Positions 11,607-24,093 of a stretch of DNA of 64,000 bases are shown one piece after another. This DNA is from Armigeres subalbatus (lineage: Eukaryota > Arthropoda > Insecta > Diptera > Culicidae). Position numbers and translations under genes: made by a program. Within the stretch, counting starts at the first letter, position 1; the number at the start of each line of letters is the position of its first letter. The DNA lies in the NCBI RefSeq assembly GCF_024139115.2, contig NC_085140.1, positions 28,941,806 to 29,005,805 on the forward strand. Reading direction: 5' to 3'. The notes under the pieces are model-generated. The model saw nothing but the letters and a program-made list of their open reading frames with translations. It did not search any database and was not told the DNA's origin.

Positions 11607-12487
11607 TGCTGAGCGTGGAGACGTGACCTTCTAAGAGGTTTTTTCCCAGAACGGTGTCCCTGCAGGATTACCACCGCTTGTCGGAATTTTACTTCCGCAA
11701 ACGGGTCCAACGTAAAACGAAGGCACGGGTCCTTGCAAAGATCGTAACGGGATCAGTGGGTACAAATAGCGCTGAGAAGCACTGTTGAAATTAAAATAGC
11801 TTCGGGTAGTATTAAAAACTTCCTTCCGCAAAGAGAGAAAGAACCGCACAGCACGAAAGCACGATGCGGTCTGAAACCATATTTGTTGATTAACTAAACC
11901 TGCTGGGTTGAAATCAACAAACAGTTTTGTAATATCAACCAAACGAGCTTTCTATGCGTGTTATATAAAATAAACACAATATGAAACAACATGAGATTGT
12001 GTTGAAAAGTAATAAGACATTTAAGTACTGGGGGGGTGGGGCATATTAAACCATCTTACCCTTCAATCTTACTCTTCAATAAGTGTCTAAAATATATTTT
12101 TCCTCTCTAGTGAAAATAATACTTCAATACAATGTCACACTCTAAATTTTACAAACACGTTTAAAAAAACATGGTGACATTCAACAAAACATTTTGTTGA
12201 ATTCACTAACAACATGGATGATCCAACAAAATATGATGTTTGATATAACAAACCATATTTGTTGATTAACTAAACCTGCTGGGTTGAAATCAACAAACAG
12301 TTTTGTAAGATCAACCAAACGAGCTTTCTATGCGTGTTATATAAAATAAACACAATATGAAACAACATGAGATTGTGTTGAAAAGTAATAAGACATTTAA
12401 GTACTGGGGGGATGGGGCATATTATACCATCTTACCCTAGCTAGATAAAAATTCTCTTTCCCCTTTTTGTCCCATCTCAGCAAATAA

Positions 12488-12714
12488 GGGAAGATCCACA
12501 AAGTACGTCACGCAAAAATTGGCGGTTTTCAAACCCCCCTCCCCCCTTGGTCACACTTTTTGTATTCAACCTTTAAATTTTGTGTATAGATCGTCACACT
12601 GCTCGAAAACCGCTCCCCACGAAGCGTAAAGTACTTTCTGGATGGCCCCAAACATTAGGGTACCCCCTCCCCCCTCTACCCCCTCTAAACGTTACGTAGT
12701 ATGTGAGTGTTCCC
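12488..12714. mobile_element. MITE, Harbinger-like (TAA duplication)
   Basis: Ends GGGAAGATCCACAAAGTACG and, inverted, GGGAACACTCACATACTACG form about 24 bp of imperfect terminal inverted repeat. TAA occurs on both sides (12485-12487, 12715-12717). The interior is C-rich with CCCCCTCC runs. The 3 bp TAA target fits PIF/Harbinger; the family call is inference. Confidence 0.6.
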
Positions 12715-13024
12715 TAATCTATCACGTAATCATTTAGAATTTCGTCCACTCTCTTTTCCCCTTTCAAATAAAACGGAGGGTCGGTTTCGGACCACTGCTT
12801 GCCGGTCGGTTTCAGACCACTCCGACTTTTTTCTCAAAATGACGCGCCGTTCAACAATACCACCTCATACGACCTAATTTAAGTATGTGCAACATAGCTA
12901 AGACCATAAGCAATAAGGATAACTAATCCTTCAATTTCTCAATAAACGCTAAACAAAAGTTTACTTTTATCTCCTGCAACCCAAAGAAATTTGGGGGAAT
13001 GGAGGTACTAAACTCGTCTTAGAC

Positions 13025-13905
13025 AGCTGATAGAAATTTGATTTCTCTGCCCTGCAAAACTGAATTTCGGCTTCTAACTTTGAGAATAAAATTTGCATTT
13101 CATAATTCATATAATGGGTCTTGCAGAAATCATATGGGTTGTTGGATTCTATTTGGTACGTACATTTGTTGTGAAAAACGGGATTTACTTCACAAAAGTT
13201 CGTATTTTTTTAAATTCGGTTTATCTGTTCTGCAAAGCCGAATTTCGGGATAAAGTTTGCATTTCATAGAATGGGCCTTGCAGAAGGCATGATTTGTAGG
13301 ATTTTATTTGGCACGCACATTTATTGTGAAAAATGGAATTGAATTCACAAAATGTACGGATTCTTAAAATTTGGATTCTCTGCTCTGTAAGAACACAGTT
13401 TGAATTTCATAATTTCCTACAACTTATATGCATCCTGGAAGACTATTCTATGAAATTCAATCTTTTTTCAGAGCGAGAAGTCGAAATTCAGCTTCAAAGA
13501 AACCAAATTTGTATGAAAAAACGTACTTTTGTAAATTTAATTCCGTTTTTCACAACAAATGTACGTCTTAATTCAAAACCAAAAACTTAAATACTTTTGG
13601 TAAGGTCTGTTCTATGAAATTTAAACTTTATTCTCGATGGAAGAAGCAAAAATTTAACTTTGCAGAACCGAGAAACCAATTCTCCATGAAAATACGATTT
13701 TTTTTAAAATTAAATTCCGTTTTCGTTTTCGTTTTTCACAACAAATGTACGTCTTTATTCAAAACCAAAAACTTAAATACATCCGGTAAGGTCTGTTCTA
13801 TGAAATTAAAACTTTATTCTCGATGGAAAAAGCAAAAATTTAACTTTGCAGAACCGAGAAACCAATTCTCCATGAAAATACGAACTTTTTTGAATTAAAA
13901 CCCGT
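13025..13905. repeat. tandem and inverted repeat block
   Basis: A ~188 bp direct duplication covers about 13605-13715 and 13793-13890 (TTATTCTCGATGGAAGAAGC and similar). Motifs near 13150-13235 (ACGTACATTTGTTGTGAAAA) recur inverted near 13545-13565 and 13735-13755. The short ORFs are by-products. Confidence 0.65.
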
Positions 13906-16900
13906 TTTTTCTCAAAAACTGAAGGTGTTACAGAAAATCTGAATATGTATCTGGATTCAGCGTAAAAAAGCTATTGATTACATTGAAAATGGTTGAAGGG
14001 AGCGAAAAAAAAGTTCAATTTTGTTGGATAGTGTAACCAAAGAAATCGAGGGATGACTCATGAATGAACCTGAACAAAAGCAGTAGGAGACAGATCTGGA
14101 TCTTCACATTCCGTGTGGCAATAAATTGCAAAATTTCTCACGCTTTATGAGCATAGTCTGCATATTATTTCATTAATAAAAATAAATTCGGATTTGTCAG
14201 TCACAATAAAGCCTCTTTTACTGATTTTATTGCTGCGATAAAATGTTGCTTTTTACGAGCTGAACCCATTAGCATCCAAATTACACAGCACCTTATTTAA
14301 ATTTATGTAACATCTTTTCCTCTTAATACCTGAAATCCAAAAAGAGTAATAAATGAAAAACTCACAATAAAATGAAATGCTTCTCAATTGTGTGTATGGA
14401 AGTGTTTTTTTTCTGTGTTGGGAATATTATTGAAATAAATGAGAACAATTTACAAGAACAACAATTTCGAGTCATATCATGGCAGCAAAGGCATTCAACA
14501 TTTGAAATTCTCGTGACAGGCTGCAAGGACAGTACACGTATGCATTCGTTTGGTTGTTTTCATACTGCAACGAAGCGCAATTTCAACGGAAATATATGTA
14601 TTTTCATTTCAGTTGTCACGAAAATTCATGTTTCCCTTCATTCTAGAGAGGTTGGCTTTTGTGCATCAAAATACGCGGAAATTGTTTGCATCAAGCGACC
14701 TTGGATACCATACAACTTGAGTTGATGTGAAATACTCTTCGTTCCAACAAAAAAGAAGATCACGATCCACAAAAAGGCCATGACGTACATATCTCAGTAG
14801 CGATGGTTGGCTTTCTTTGTCTCTATTTCTAAAGAATTGTGACCATGGAATGTCTTTCCATCGCGAGCGACAATCAATCATTCATAGGAATTTTAATAAA
14901 GAGTTTATCTTTCTTTTTATTGTAAAGAATAATAAAACTCGATCCATTATATAATTGATTTGATTGTTATAATTTAGAAAAGAGTTTGTAGGATGAACAG
15001 AATGCATTGACAGCAAATGGCTGGAATCTATCAGAAGTCATTTATTATCGCATTACTGTTCCAAGGGAGCATTGCATCTGGTATCAAAATGAATTAATTG
15101 GCAAAACCCCGTCATCGATCATGAGCAAACCACAGTTTTAGTAGAGAACGTTTCATTTGCGGCAAAGTGACTACCCGAAACGGTCTCAAATGGACCGAAA
15201 TAAACAACCGACAAAACGCACTCTTCGAGCCATCACCACCGAAGAAGAAAGATGATTCAAGCCAAGCGGTCAAGGAAACCTCCCTGATCATCTAAAGTTG
15301 CGCCGCCGCCCGGCTTGGCATGTTGCGTGGGAAGTGTCAATCACAATCCGCCGGTGATAAACGATGCTGAACCTCCCGAAATGAGCAAAACCATTCATCC
15401 AATTTCTGGGAAACTACCAAGAGACACGTCTCTGGCTAAAAAATAAGAGAAATTAAACATTATTCACGAGATCAGCAGTTCTCAACCTATCAATGATGTT
15501 CCATTCAATGCATCTATAATCATTATTATAACAAAATAAAACCTCCAGGAAGAATAACGCAACAACGTCTATCTTCTTCTTGGGACATTGCCGCCTCGCA
15601 GCGTAGTGTTCTTTCAGTACTTCTATAACTATTAACTGCGAAGTTTCTAAGGCAAGTTATTATTTTTGCATTCGTATATCATGAGACTATATCTTGATTA
15701 GTTTCAAGTAATTCGCACAAAAACACAAAAAACAACATAAAGCCGGTAGGTTTGATGAAAGTCCTAGAATTCCATAAATGTAGGTGAGTTTCCATTAAAA
15801 TATGTGAAAGCTTTTATAGGCATTCTACTTCATAGTCGAATTAATATCCAACAGTATCGTTAGTTGAAACATATATTTGGTCGATCGAAACAAGTTTTTT
15901 AATTGCAGCTGCTTCTATTTATTAAAACTGAGTAGACTACCTTTATGGTGAAGATGAGCCAGCCTCGTGCCTGAGAATCTCGTTAGAAGAACTAAACAAA
16001 ACCTTTATTGGAAACTTGAAGCTTCGTTTTAAAAGCTACAAGAATTAATAACGATTAGAATACCTATACCTTAACCAGAAAGAATAAAACAAGGTAATGC
16101 CATAGAGCTTCATGAAGACGCTTTTCAGTAGCAATTATTTCTGTTTTAGAGTTATGCATTTTGTATTTGGACTGGTTCTCTAATAACTTATTTTGATCTA
16201 TTTATAATGGACAAATGCATGAGTTCCTGGTAAAACCCATCGTTGAGAACCTTTTCTCTTGATCACAGTATTGTTGCCAACTGGGGAAAAACACCTTCTC
16301 ATCACCCACTTTACCCTCTAATAATGACAAAGACGGTGTGCATTAAGGGCAGTAGTGCCAGCGTGGCATTGTGCATAAGATTAATTTTCGTCTCTTCTGA
16401 CAGCGGAAGTGAAAAATATACATTCTGTCAGAATTAATCACTTAAGGATATGCTGAACCACCACCAAACAAAGAAAGGCAGATGTCTGAAACAACCAACT
16501 GGAAAAAAATTGGAAGTCGTCTGGCCCATAATGTCAGCAGAGCCGTACGCTTTCAGGCAACGCAACGGAGACTTTGAAATGTTTGACAAATGAAAATCGT
16601 TGTCGTAAATCTACCCGAATGGATGGGCAAAAATCTGTTTGATCTGCTTGTTGGAAATATCTTAATACCAACACTGCGACCACCACCCGTCTATCAGACA
16701 GAGCAATTTCACTGTTTGGTTCGATTGATTTCCGCTGCAGCCAGCGATGGTGATGAATTTTCCGACGAGTGAAAATTGAATTCGCTACAGAAGAGGCAAA
16801 TTCATCTTGGCCAGGAATTTGGTGATGCTCACGTGCCAAGAACGATCTGCCCACATTTGCGGCGTTGGCCTTATTTTTTCTTTTCGAATGATGTTGGGAT

Positions 16901-18881
16901 AATTGGCAAGAGTTAAAAATTAAAAAAGGCATGGCAATTGCCAAATGGTTTTTTTTCTGTTTGTTTTATTCATTGCACATGGGATAGATATGACTAAACA
17001 TCATTTAGATGTATTGCTTGACTAGCTCATCATATATATGTATAATGAGAACAGGATTGATTGGGATCTTAATTGATTTTCATGTTTTTGGTGACGAATA
17101 AATCTCTTTTAATAAATTGATTGATGCTTATACTTGTTGTTTTTCGTACAAGGCTAATTAACAGAAACCTAATACAATTAATTTTGATTATTGATAGTTA
17201 TTAGGCGATGTTAGTAATGTTTCAATGTTAACTGTTCTATTTAATTTCATTCAGTGTAATTTAACAAATGCATAAAGGTGTCATCCTCAACAGTAAAGTT
17301 GTCTTCAGTGCCTCAAGCAAATGCTAAAAGAATGCTAAGCTGAAACGGAAGCCAAGTTCCAGTTGGAACGTAGGGCCATTGAAGAATAAGTTGGGTTTTA
17401 TTTCTATTCTTGACAGGGTTTATTGCGCCTTTGAGTTTTTGAATACAATTCTCAGGATCTCCTCCGCCAATCTCCGAGAAGCTTTTTCTAATTTTTAAAT
17501 TAATAGATCATATTTTTGCGACAATCATTCATATGGGATGAAATATATTTTTCTAGTTCGGCTATGATATACAATAGATATGCTGGCAATCGAAAAGTAC
17601 TCGAATGCAATTTTTAGTGTATCCAAATTTCGAAAAGCTACAGAATCCAATCGACTTTTAGTAGAACCTCAAAATTCAACAAGCAACGTTTGTGTGGACA
17701 TTTTCTTGACGATGAAGTTATTTCGAAGATTTTTATAGGAGATTATGAGAAGCTTTGGAATTATCAAACATTATATTTAGATCCATAGTATCCGAACCAA
17801 CGATATCTCATGAATTATGTACATAATGAATCAAATAAAGTAGTTTAGAAACTACATATTCGTTGTTCAGAAGCAGTAACCTAAACTCGTCCCAGAAGTT
17901 CGTAATTGGTTCCCAAAGATCCGATATTCGATTTTCTTTCAGGGAGCGATGAGGTTAATCATCCTGAACGCGTCAGTTTTTCTTCCGACTCAAAAGTTGG
18001 AAGGAACATTGTTCAATTTCAAACTAAAAATCGATGGAAAATGCTTCCTCGACATTTTCGGTCTTGTTTGACGTACGGAATAATATGATTCAAACGCACT
18101 AGCAAAACACCGCAGGGCACTTGACTCAACCTGTGACAGTTAATATATGGACCTGACGTTTTTGGCTGATGATTCATTCGTTCTGATATGTTACGTTTTC
18201 AGCAGAAGACGTTGCTCCGTCCAAAACATGTCTTAAAAAGTCTCAAACACGAAAATATCATGTTGACTGACATAGACTATTATCAGAATTTATATAACGT
18301 CGATTCATGTATTCTTTACCGATGCACTATCGTTTGCCATCATAAACGAAATAGGGCTTTAGGACCCAATTCTAGAATCAAGCGTTACTTTTTGAATTTC
18401 TGAAGCTATTTTTCGACTTGGCGGTTGGTCGCTTGTGAATTGACCTTGAGTACGTTGAATTCGTTAACATATTTTTGCAAATTCCAGATCACAATACGTG
18501 GTTTTCCTCCCAACCAATTATCGAAAGTTGCTAATAAAGACTGTAATCATAGTCCATCCATCTTCTTGTCTATCGTACCCCATCACGAATGTCTTTCTCT
18601 TGTTGTCCATCTTAATATCTGTCGTAAATCGCTTTTGAATGTCTTCCTCTCGTTGTTGTCTCCCATGAAAATGTTTGTTTGTCCAGCCATAGATGTGAAA
18701 CATTGCCAATAATGCCTACTATGTAGATATCAACACGCAATTACTTAAACAACCTAAATTCCCTTCCTATTCTACTGTAATATTGTATTCCCTACCCTCG
18801 ATCAAAACGAGAGTACTTTAGTTCCCCAAAACTAATATTATTCATGAAAAATTGTATTACAAACATGATTTGTGCTCCATA
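13906..18881. other. 5 kb with no recognised gene
   Basis: No ORF here has a recognisable domain, and I saw no long repeat. Two parts (about 15150-15460 and 16240-16950) are less AT-rich and of higher complexity than the rest and may be conserved non-coding sequence or fragments of exons. The 136-codon minus-strand ORF at 16534-16944 has no supporting feature. The rest is AT-rich intergenic or intronic DNA. Confidence 0.5.
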
Positions 18882-18982
18882 CCCAAGCAGCACAAGTCTA
18901 ATGAAACTGGTTACAGCAACCAAATTGTGATTAAATCGGGTCGGCTACTGTGATCTATGTACAACATGTGTGCTGCTCGAGT
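18882..18982. mobile_element. ~100 bp MITE (AGCAGCACA ends)
   Basis: Starts CCCAAGCAGCACAAG and ends, inverted, TCGAGCAGCACACATGT. Related copies lie at 36070-36176, 61532-61639 and, in part, 46493-46551. They share an inner GCAGCAACC(A/T) motif. Confidence 0.65.
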
Positions 18983-19292
18983 AACGCTTCACAGCAAATG
19001 ATCATCCAAATAAAGAATTGATTTTCAGACCGCATCGTGCTTTCGTGCTGTGCGGTTCTTCCTCTCTTTGCGGAAGGAAGTTTTTAATACTACCCGAAGC
19101 TATTTTAATTTCAACGGTGCTTCTTAGCGCTATTTGTACCCACTGATCCCGTTACGATCTTTGCAAGGACCCGTGCCTTCGTTTTACGTTGGACCCGTTT
19201 GCGGAAGTAAAATTCCGACAAGCGGTGGTAATCCTGCAGGGACACCGTTCTGGGAAAAATCCTCTTAGAAGGTCACGTCTCCACGCTCAGCC

Positions 19293-20485
19293 ATGAGCAT
19301 TAATAAAAACAAGAGGAAGGGGGAGTCTCTGAATTCTCCACTTCCTTCAAAGAAACAAGGTTTCAAGACCGTCCTGCCAAAGCGCGGAAAAAATAGAAGG
19401 AAGCAGGAGAATTCAGATATTCCTTCTAACTCTAATATCGGAAATAATTCTTCTCCAATCGAACTGAGCAATCAGTTCGATTTGATTAATGATGAAATTG
19501 AGCAAATCGAAAATACCTCTAGCCCAGGGGATTCGATTCATGCGAAAAAGCAAAGGATTCCGCCAATTGTGGTATCTGTTGCCGAGTTTTCTGGCTTCCG
19601 GAATGAGATTTTGAGTAACCTTCAGGGGATCAAGGTTTCATTTCAGATTGCTAGGAAGGGTGACTGCCGCGTTTTGCCGGGATCCTTTGACGATCGCAAA
19701 CGTCTTCTTCAGTATTTAACTGAGAAGCGCCATAAATTCTTCACATACGACGACAAAACTGAGCGATTGTCTATGTCTCATGTCCGTGTTACATGGGAAC
19801 ATTTCCGCAGGCCTGGGGGAAATTTCCAAAACCCCACCCAGTGCCGTAAGTGCCAAAAGTGGGGTCATGGAACCAAACATTGTCACATGGATGCTAAATG
19901 CATGATTTGTGGTGGAACTTCTCACGCCAAGAACGCATGTCCTGTGAGAGAAGATTCCAATAAATTTAAATGTGCAAATTGTGGGGCAATCATAAATCCA
20001 ATTTCTGGGAATGCCCTTCACGCAAAAAGTTTTGAATTCCGTGCAAAATTGATGACGGAAATTCCAATCGGATCCCAGATTCGACGGGTAGAAATTTTTC
20101 AAACGCTCAAATTTCGAAACCAGTTACCGGTCGAGCAATTCATACCCACCACAATTCACAAACTAATTTTGCCGCTCGTCAACGGGTAGCAAGCACTTCA
20201 GTAAATTCCAATTTTTCCAATGTACCTACGTATGCAAACATCGCTGCTGGTAGACAAAATTTCTCTTCTCAAAATGAGGTTTATACCCATGTCCCAACGG
20301 AAAATAATGGTCATGCTGCCGATTCAGGTAGCATGACTGCTTCCGATTTTGATTTTTTAACTGAACAATTGCATCACATGATTGATGCAATGTTTAAAGC
20401 AAATACCATACCAGAAGCTGTTCAGGTTGGTATAAAGTACACACAAAAAATTGTTATCGGACTCCGTTTTAATGGATCTAAATAA
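19293..20485 (+). pseudogene. Jockey ORF1, copy B, broken
   Basis: The ATG at 19293 gives MSINKNKRKGESLNSPLPSK, the family start, about 267 nt from the element 5' end. The open part runs to 20189. The segment between TERL and the VTWEHFRR stretch is missing compared with copy A (about 235 nt). Three CCHC-type knuckles follow (CRKCQKWGHGTKHC, CMICGGTSHAKNAC, CANCGA). A frameshift in the third knuckle ends the ORF early; the original C-terminus (SSQNEVYTHVPTENNG, then DFDFLTEQLHHMID) is visible in another frame up to about 20485, overlapping the start of ORF2. Confidence 0.85.
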
Positions 20486-23121
20486 TTGCGTGAAAGTTCT
20501 AAATTGGAATGCCCGCTCTCTAAAGGGTAAGGAAGATGAATTATTCAACTTCCTAACAGTTCATAATGTGCATATTGCCATTATAACAGAAACTTATTTA
20601 AATCCAGGACTCTCCATTAAAAGAGATCCACATTATTTTATCTACAGAAATGATCGTCTTGACAGCGCCTGTGGTGGGGTCGCCATTGTCATTAATAGAC
20701 GTATCAAACATAAATTATTTTCTTCGTTTGAAACCAAAGTTTTTGAAACCTTGGGAGTTTCTGTTGAAACAAATTTTGGACAATTTTCCTTCATTGCAGC
20801 CTACGTGCCTTTTCAATGCAATGGGCACAAAAGAATTTGTTGAAAGCTGATCTTCAAATTCTGACTCGCAACAAATCAAAATTCTTCGTAATTGGTGACT
20901 TCAATGCCAAACACCGTTCATGGAATAATGCTCAAAGCAATTCCAACGGCAAAATTTTATTTGAAGATTGTTCTGCGGGATATTATACTATTCAATATCC
21001 CAATGGCCCTACTTGTTTTTCTTCCAGTCGAAATCCTTCTACAATTGATTTAGTTTTAACGGATTCTAGTCAGCTTTGTGGCCAATTGGTAACTCATGCT
21101 GACTTTGACTCTGATCACCTTCCTGTGACGATTGAAATCTCACAAGAAGCCATTAGCAATCCAATCAGCTCTACTTTTAATTATCATAGAGCTGATTGGG
21201 ATTTATATAAAACGTATATCGATAGGAATTTTGATGTTGATATTCCTCTCGATACCAAAAGTGATATTGATAATGCTCTCGTATCTTTGACAAATTTAAT
21301 TGTCGAAGTCAGAGGCATTGCAATTCCTAAATGTGAAATTAAATTCAACTCCATTATTATTGACGACGATCTTCAGCTACTGATCCGCCTTAAAAATGTG
21401 AGGCGAAGGCAATACCAAAGAACTCGCGATCCCGCGTTGAAAGTTATTTGGCGAGATTTGCAAAATGAAATTAAAAAACGTTTCGCTATTCTGAGAAATA
21501 CCAACTTTGAGAATAATGTCTCGAAGTTGGATCCCAGTTCTAAACCCTTTCGGAAATTAACTAAAAATTTTAAAAACCTCAAAAGCCAATTCCAGCGCTT
21601 AAAGAGGGAAATAAAATTTTATTAACAAATGGCGAAAAGGCTCAAAAACTTGCTCAGCAGTTCGAGAGTGCCCATAATTTTAGTCTAGGTCTCACTAGTC
21701 CAATTGAGGATCAGGTTACACGGAGCTTCGAAGACATTCTCAACCAAGATAATGTTTTTGACCCTTCGTTGGGAACTAATTTGGATGAAGTGAGATCTAT
21801 TACTAAAAAATTTAAAAATATGAAAGCACCGGGTGATGATAGTATTTTCTACATACTTATTAAAAACTTCCTGAGAGCTCTTTATCCTTTTGGTTAATTT
21901 ATTTAACAAATGTTTTCAATTGGCATACTTCCCAGATAAATGGAAAAACGCCAAAGTTGTTCCAATTTTGAAGCCGGACAAAAATCCAGCTGAGGCTTCT
22001 AGTTATCGCTCAATCAGTTTGCTTTCTTCAATAAGCAAACTGTTTGAAAAGATTATTTTAAATAGAATGATGGTTCATATTAATGACAATTCTATTTTTG
22101 CTGATGAGCAATTTGGTTTTCGCCATGGGCATTCAACCACTCATCAGTTATTAAGAGTTACGAACTTAATTCGGCTCAACAAATCTGAAGGATATTCGAA
22201 TGGAGTTGCTCTTCTTGATATAGAGAAAGCATTTGCCAGTGTTTGACATGAAGGATTGATTGTAAAATTGATGAATTTTAATTTTCCTCCGTACATTTTA
22301 AACTGATCCAAAATTATTTATCAGATCGCTCACTGCAGGTAAACTATCAGAATTCTAAATCTGATAGATTACCTGTAAGAGCTGGTGTTCCCCAAGGCAG
22401 CATACTGGGGCCCATCTTGTATAACATTTTTACTTCTGACTTACCTGATTTACCACCAGGGTGTCAAAAATCTTTGTTTGCAGATGACACAGGTCTCTCA
22501 GCCAAAGGGCGTAGCCTTCGTGTCATTTGTAGTAGATTGCAAAAAAGTTTGTATATTTTCTCCACTTACTTGCAAAAATGGAAAATTTCCCCGAATGCTT
22601 CCAAAACTCAGCTTATAATTTTCCCACATAAGCCGAGAGCTTCTTATTTGAAACCTTCTAGCAGACATATTGTCACTATGAATGGGGTTCCAATTAATTG
22701 GTCTAGCGAAGCTAAATATTTAGGAATTCTGCTAGATCAAAAATTAACTTTTAAAAATCACATTGAAGGCCTTCAAGCCAAATGTAACAAATATATTAAG
22801 TGTCTATATCCACTTATAAATAGAAAATCAAAACTTTGTCTTAAGAACAAACTTTTGATTTACAAACAAATTTTTAGACCAGCCATGTTGTATGCTGTGC
22901 CAATATGGACTAGTTGCTGCAATACCAGAAAGAAGGCACTCCAGAGGATTCAAAATAAAATTCTGAAAATGATTCTGAAGTTGCCTCCGTGGTATAGTAC
23001 CAATGAACTTCATAGAATTTCTAATATTGAGACATTGCAACAAATGTCCAACAAAATAATTTCAATTTTAGTCAAAACTCGTTGCAATTTTCTATTGCAA
23101 CGATTAGCCTTGTACCCTTAG
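20451..23121 (+). pseudogene. Jockey ORF2, copy B, broken
   Basis: The endonuclease begins with NNCVKVLNWNARSLKGKEDE near 20476. It is frameshifted near 20816-20840 and continues to 21625 (VIGDFNAKHRSW, STIDLVLTDS, SDHLPV). The linker at 21626-21889 is out of frame. The RT fingers and palm are at 21890-22246 (YRSISLLSSISKLFEK, LLDIEKAF), followed by TGA in place of the tryptophan codon seen in copy A. The rest, with FADD, is at 22417-23121. The protein is clearly inactive; sequence identity to copy A is high throughout. Confidence 0.88.
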
Positions 23122-23332
23122 TATAAAATAGGTTAAGATTAGTTTAAGTTGAAAACATTGTAATTCCTACATGGTTCAATTCAACCAGAGGAAAAATTCT
23201 AACTGTCAGAGGCAATTGAAATGTATTAATAATAACCAAAAATATAACATAGCAAATAAAGATGATAGGACACGGAACACCTAGTCTAAGAGATGAATGC
23301 ATGTATTAGATAATTAACAAACAAAATTAGTT

Positions 23333-24062
23333 CAATTCAATCAAAGGTAATTGCCTATTTCCGGGGATTAAACCACCCGACTTGGACGTTAATTTACAAT
23401 GTTATGAAAACTCATATGTGAATATGTACGTTATGTGGAAGATATTGATTTGGAAAATGTATTGGAGGTAACCACTTTCCCTTCGAACCGATACATTTTC
23501 CAAATCAATATCTTCCACATAACGTACATATTCACATATGAGTTTTCATAACATTGTAAATTAACGTCCAAGTCGGGTGGTTTAATCCCCGGAAATAGGC
23601 AATTACCTTTGATTGAACTGAACTTGAGTTGCGTGCTCTTGCCTACGCAATGCGGTCGGGTCTGAGCTTGACGACCGACTGGCAAATAGCTTACACAACC
23701 TCACTTGATCAGTACCGTTGCTGATGAAGAATGTGTATAGCCGCCAGACATTCTAAATACTCACGCTCCTCTAATGTGGACGTGTACAATACACATGTGG
23801 AAGTATTGGCTTGATAAATGGATTGCGAGTGATTTGACTATGCGTCCAATTTGGGAATCTCGAGCTCGTTCAGTAGCCGCTAGGTTGCGAAGGCCGACGG
23901 AGGTCCTTCGTAGCTTAGTTGGTTAAAGCACCAGTCTAGCGTACTGTAGGGTCATGGGTTCGAGTCCCATCGAAGGGAAAGTGGTTACCTCCAATACATT
24001 TTTCAAATCAATATCTTCCACATAACGTACATATTCACATATGAGTTTTCATAACATTGTAA
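23333..24062 (-). mobile_element. tRNA-like cassette insertion with 13 bp target duplication
   Basis: It is flanked by AACAAAATTAGTT at 23320-23332 and 24063-24075, inside the 3' end of Jockey copy B just before its A-run. Read on the minus strand it holds an antisense part (cassette tail, tRNA-like gene and body) joined near 23487 to a sense 3' tail that ends CAATTACCTTTGATTG. The junction lies at the CGAAGGG that closes the tRNA acceptor stem. Duplication length and 3' end match the insertion at 2422-4028. Confidence 0.8.
23904..23978 (+). tRNA. tRNA-like gene copy 5
   Basis: Identical to copies 2-4 over 75 nt, with anticodon loop CTAGCGT (AGC) and intact box A and box B. A TTTTT run about 20 nt downstream could act as a Pol III terminator, giving an RNA of roughly 100 nt. 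Confidence 0.65.
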
Positions 24063-24093
24063 AACAAAATTAGTTAAAAAAAAAAATTGATTT

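Larger units (their letters stand above)
6034..11873 (-). mobile_element. Jockey-clade non-LTR retrotransposon, copy A
   Basis: About 5.8 kb on the minus strand. The poly(A) tail appears as the T-run at about 6033-6054, and the 5' end is CAGACCGCATCGTGCTTTCG near 11873. Target duplications AAACCATACTTGT (6021-6033) and AAACCATATTTGT (11874-11886) differ at one base and rejoin the interrupted TIR element. It holds ORF1 with CCHC knuckles and ORF2 with endonuclease and reverse transcriptase. The 5' end agrees with copy B at 19026, so both look full length. Both ORFs are broken by frameshifts and two insertions (8533-8959 and about 10728-11588). Confidence 0.9.
5047..12437. mobile_element. TA-target terminal-inverted-repeat element, split and with duplicated right end
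   Basis: The left end reads GGGTAAGACGGTATAAT (from 5047, preceded by TA). The right end, read inverted from 12437, is GGGTAAGATGGTATAAT and is followed by TA. A TA duplication fits Tc1/mariner-like targets. The right ~360 bp are present twice in tandem: one copy is 5849-6033 plus 11874-12061 (split by the Jockey insertion) and the other is 12079-12437, each ending in the same terminal repeat. Interior sequence is rich in AACAAAATAT and ATCAACAAA motifs. No transposase was seen, so it is called non-autonomous. Confidence 0.7.
19026..24084 (+). mobile_element. Jockey-clade non-LTR retrotransposon, copy B
   Basis: Same family as copy A, opposite strand. It starts at CAGACCGCATCGTGCTTTCG and ends in an A-run. 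Target duplication AATTGATTT is at 19016-19024 and 24085-24093, so the 5' end is complete. The A-tail region is interrupted by a tRNA-cassette insertion (23333-24062). ORF1 has a deletion of about 235 nt and ORF2 has several frameshifts and a stop. It lacks both insertions found in copy A. Confidence 0.9.

Noticed and set aside
11631..11942. 103-codon minus-strand ORF
   Set aside because: It begins outside the Jockey element and covers its 5' untranslated region; not in frame with ORF1.
16534..16944. 136-codon minus-strand ORF
   Set aside because: No recognisable domain, no splice or promoter support; kept only as part of an unassigned stretch.
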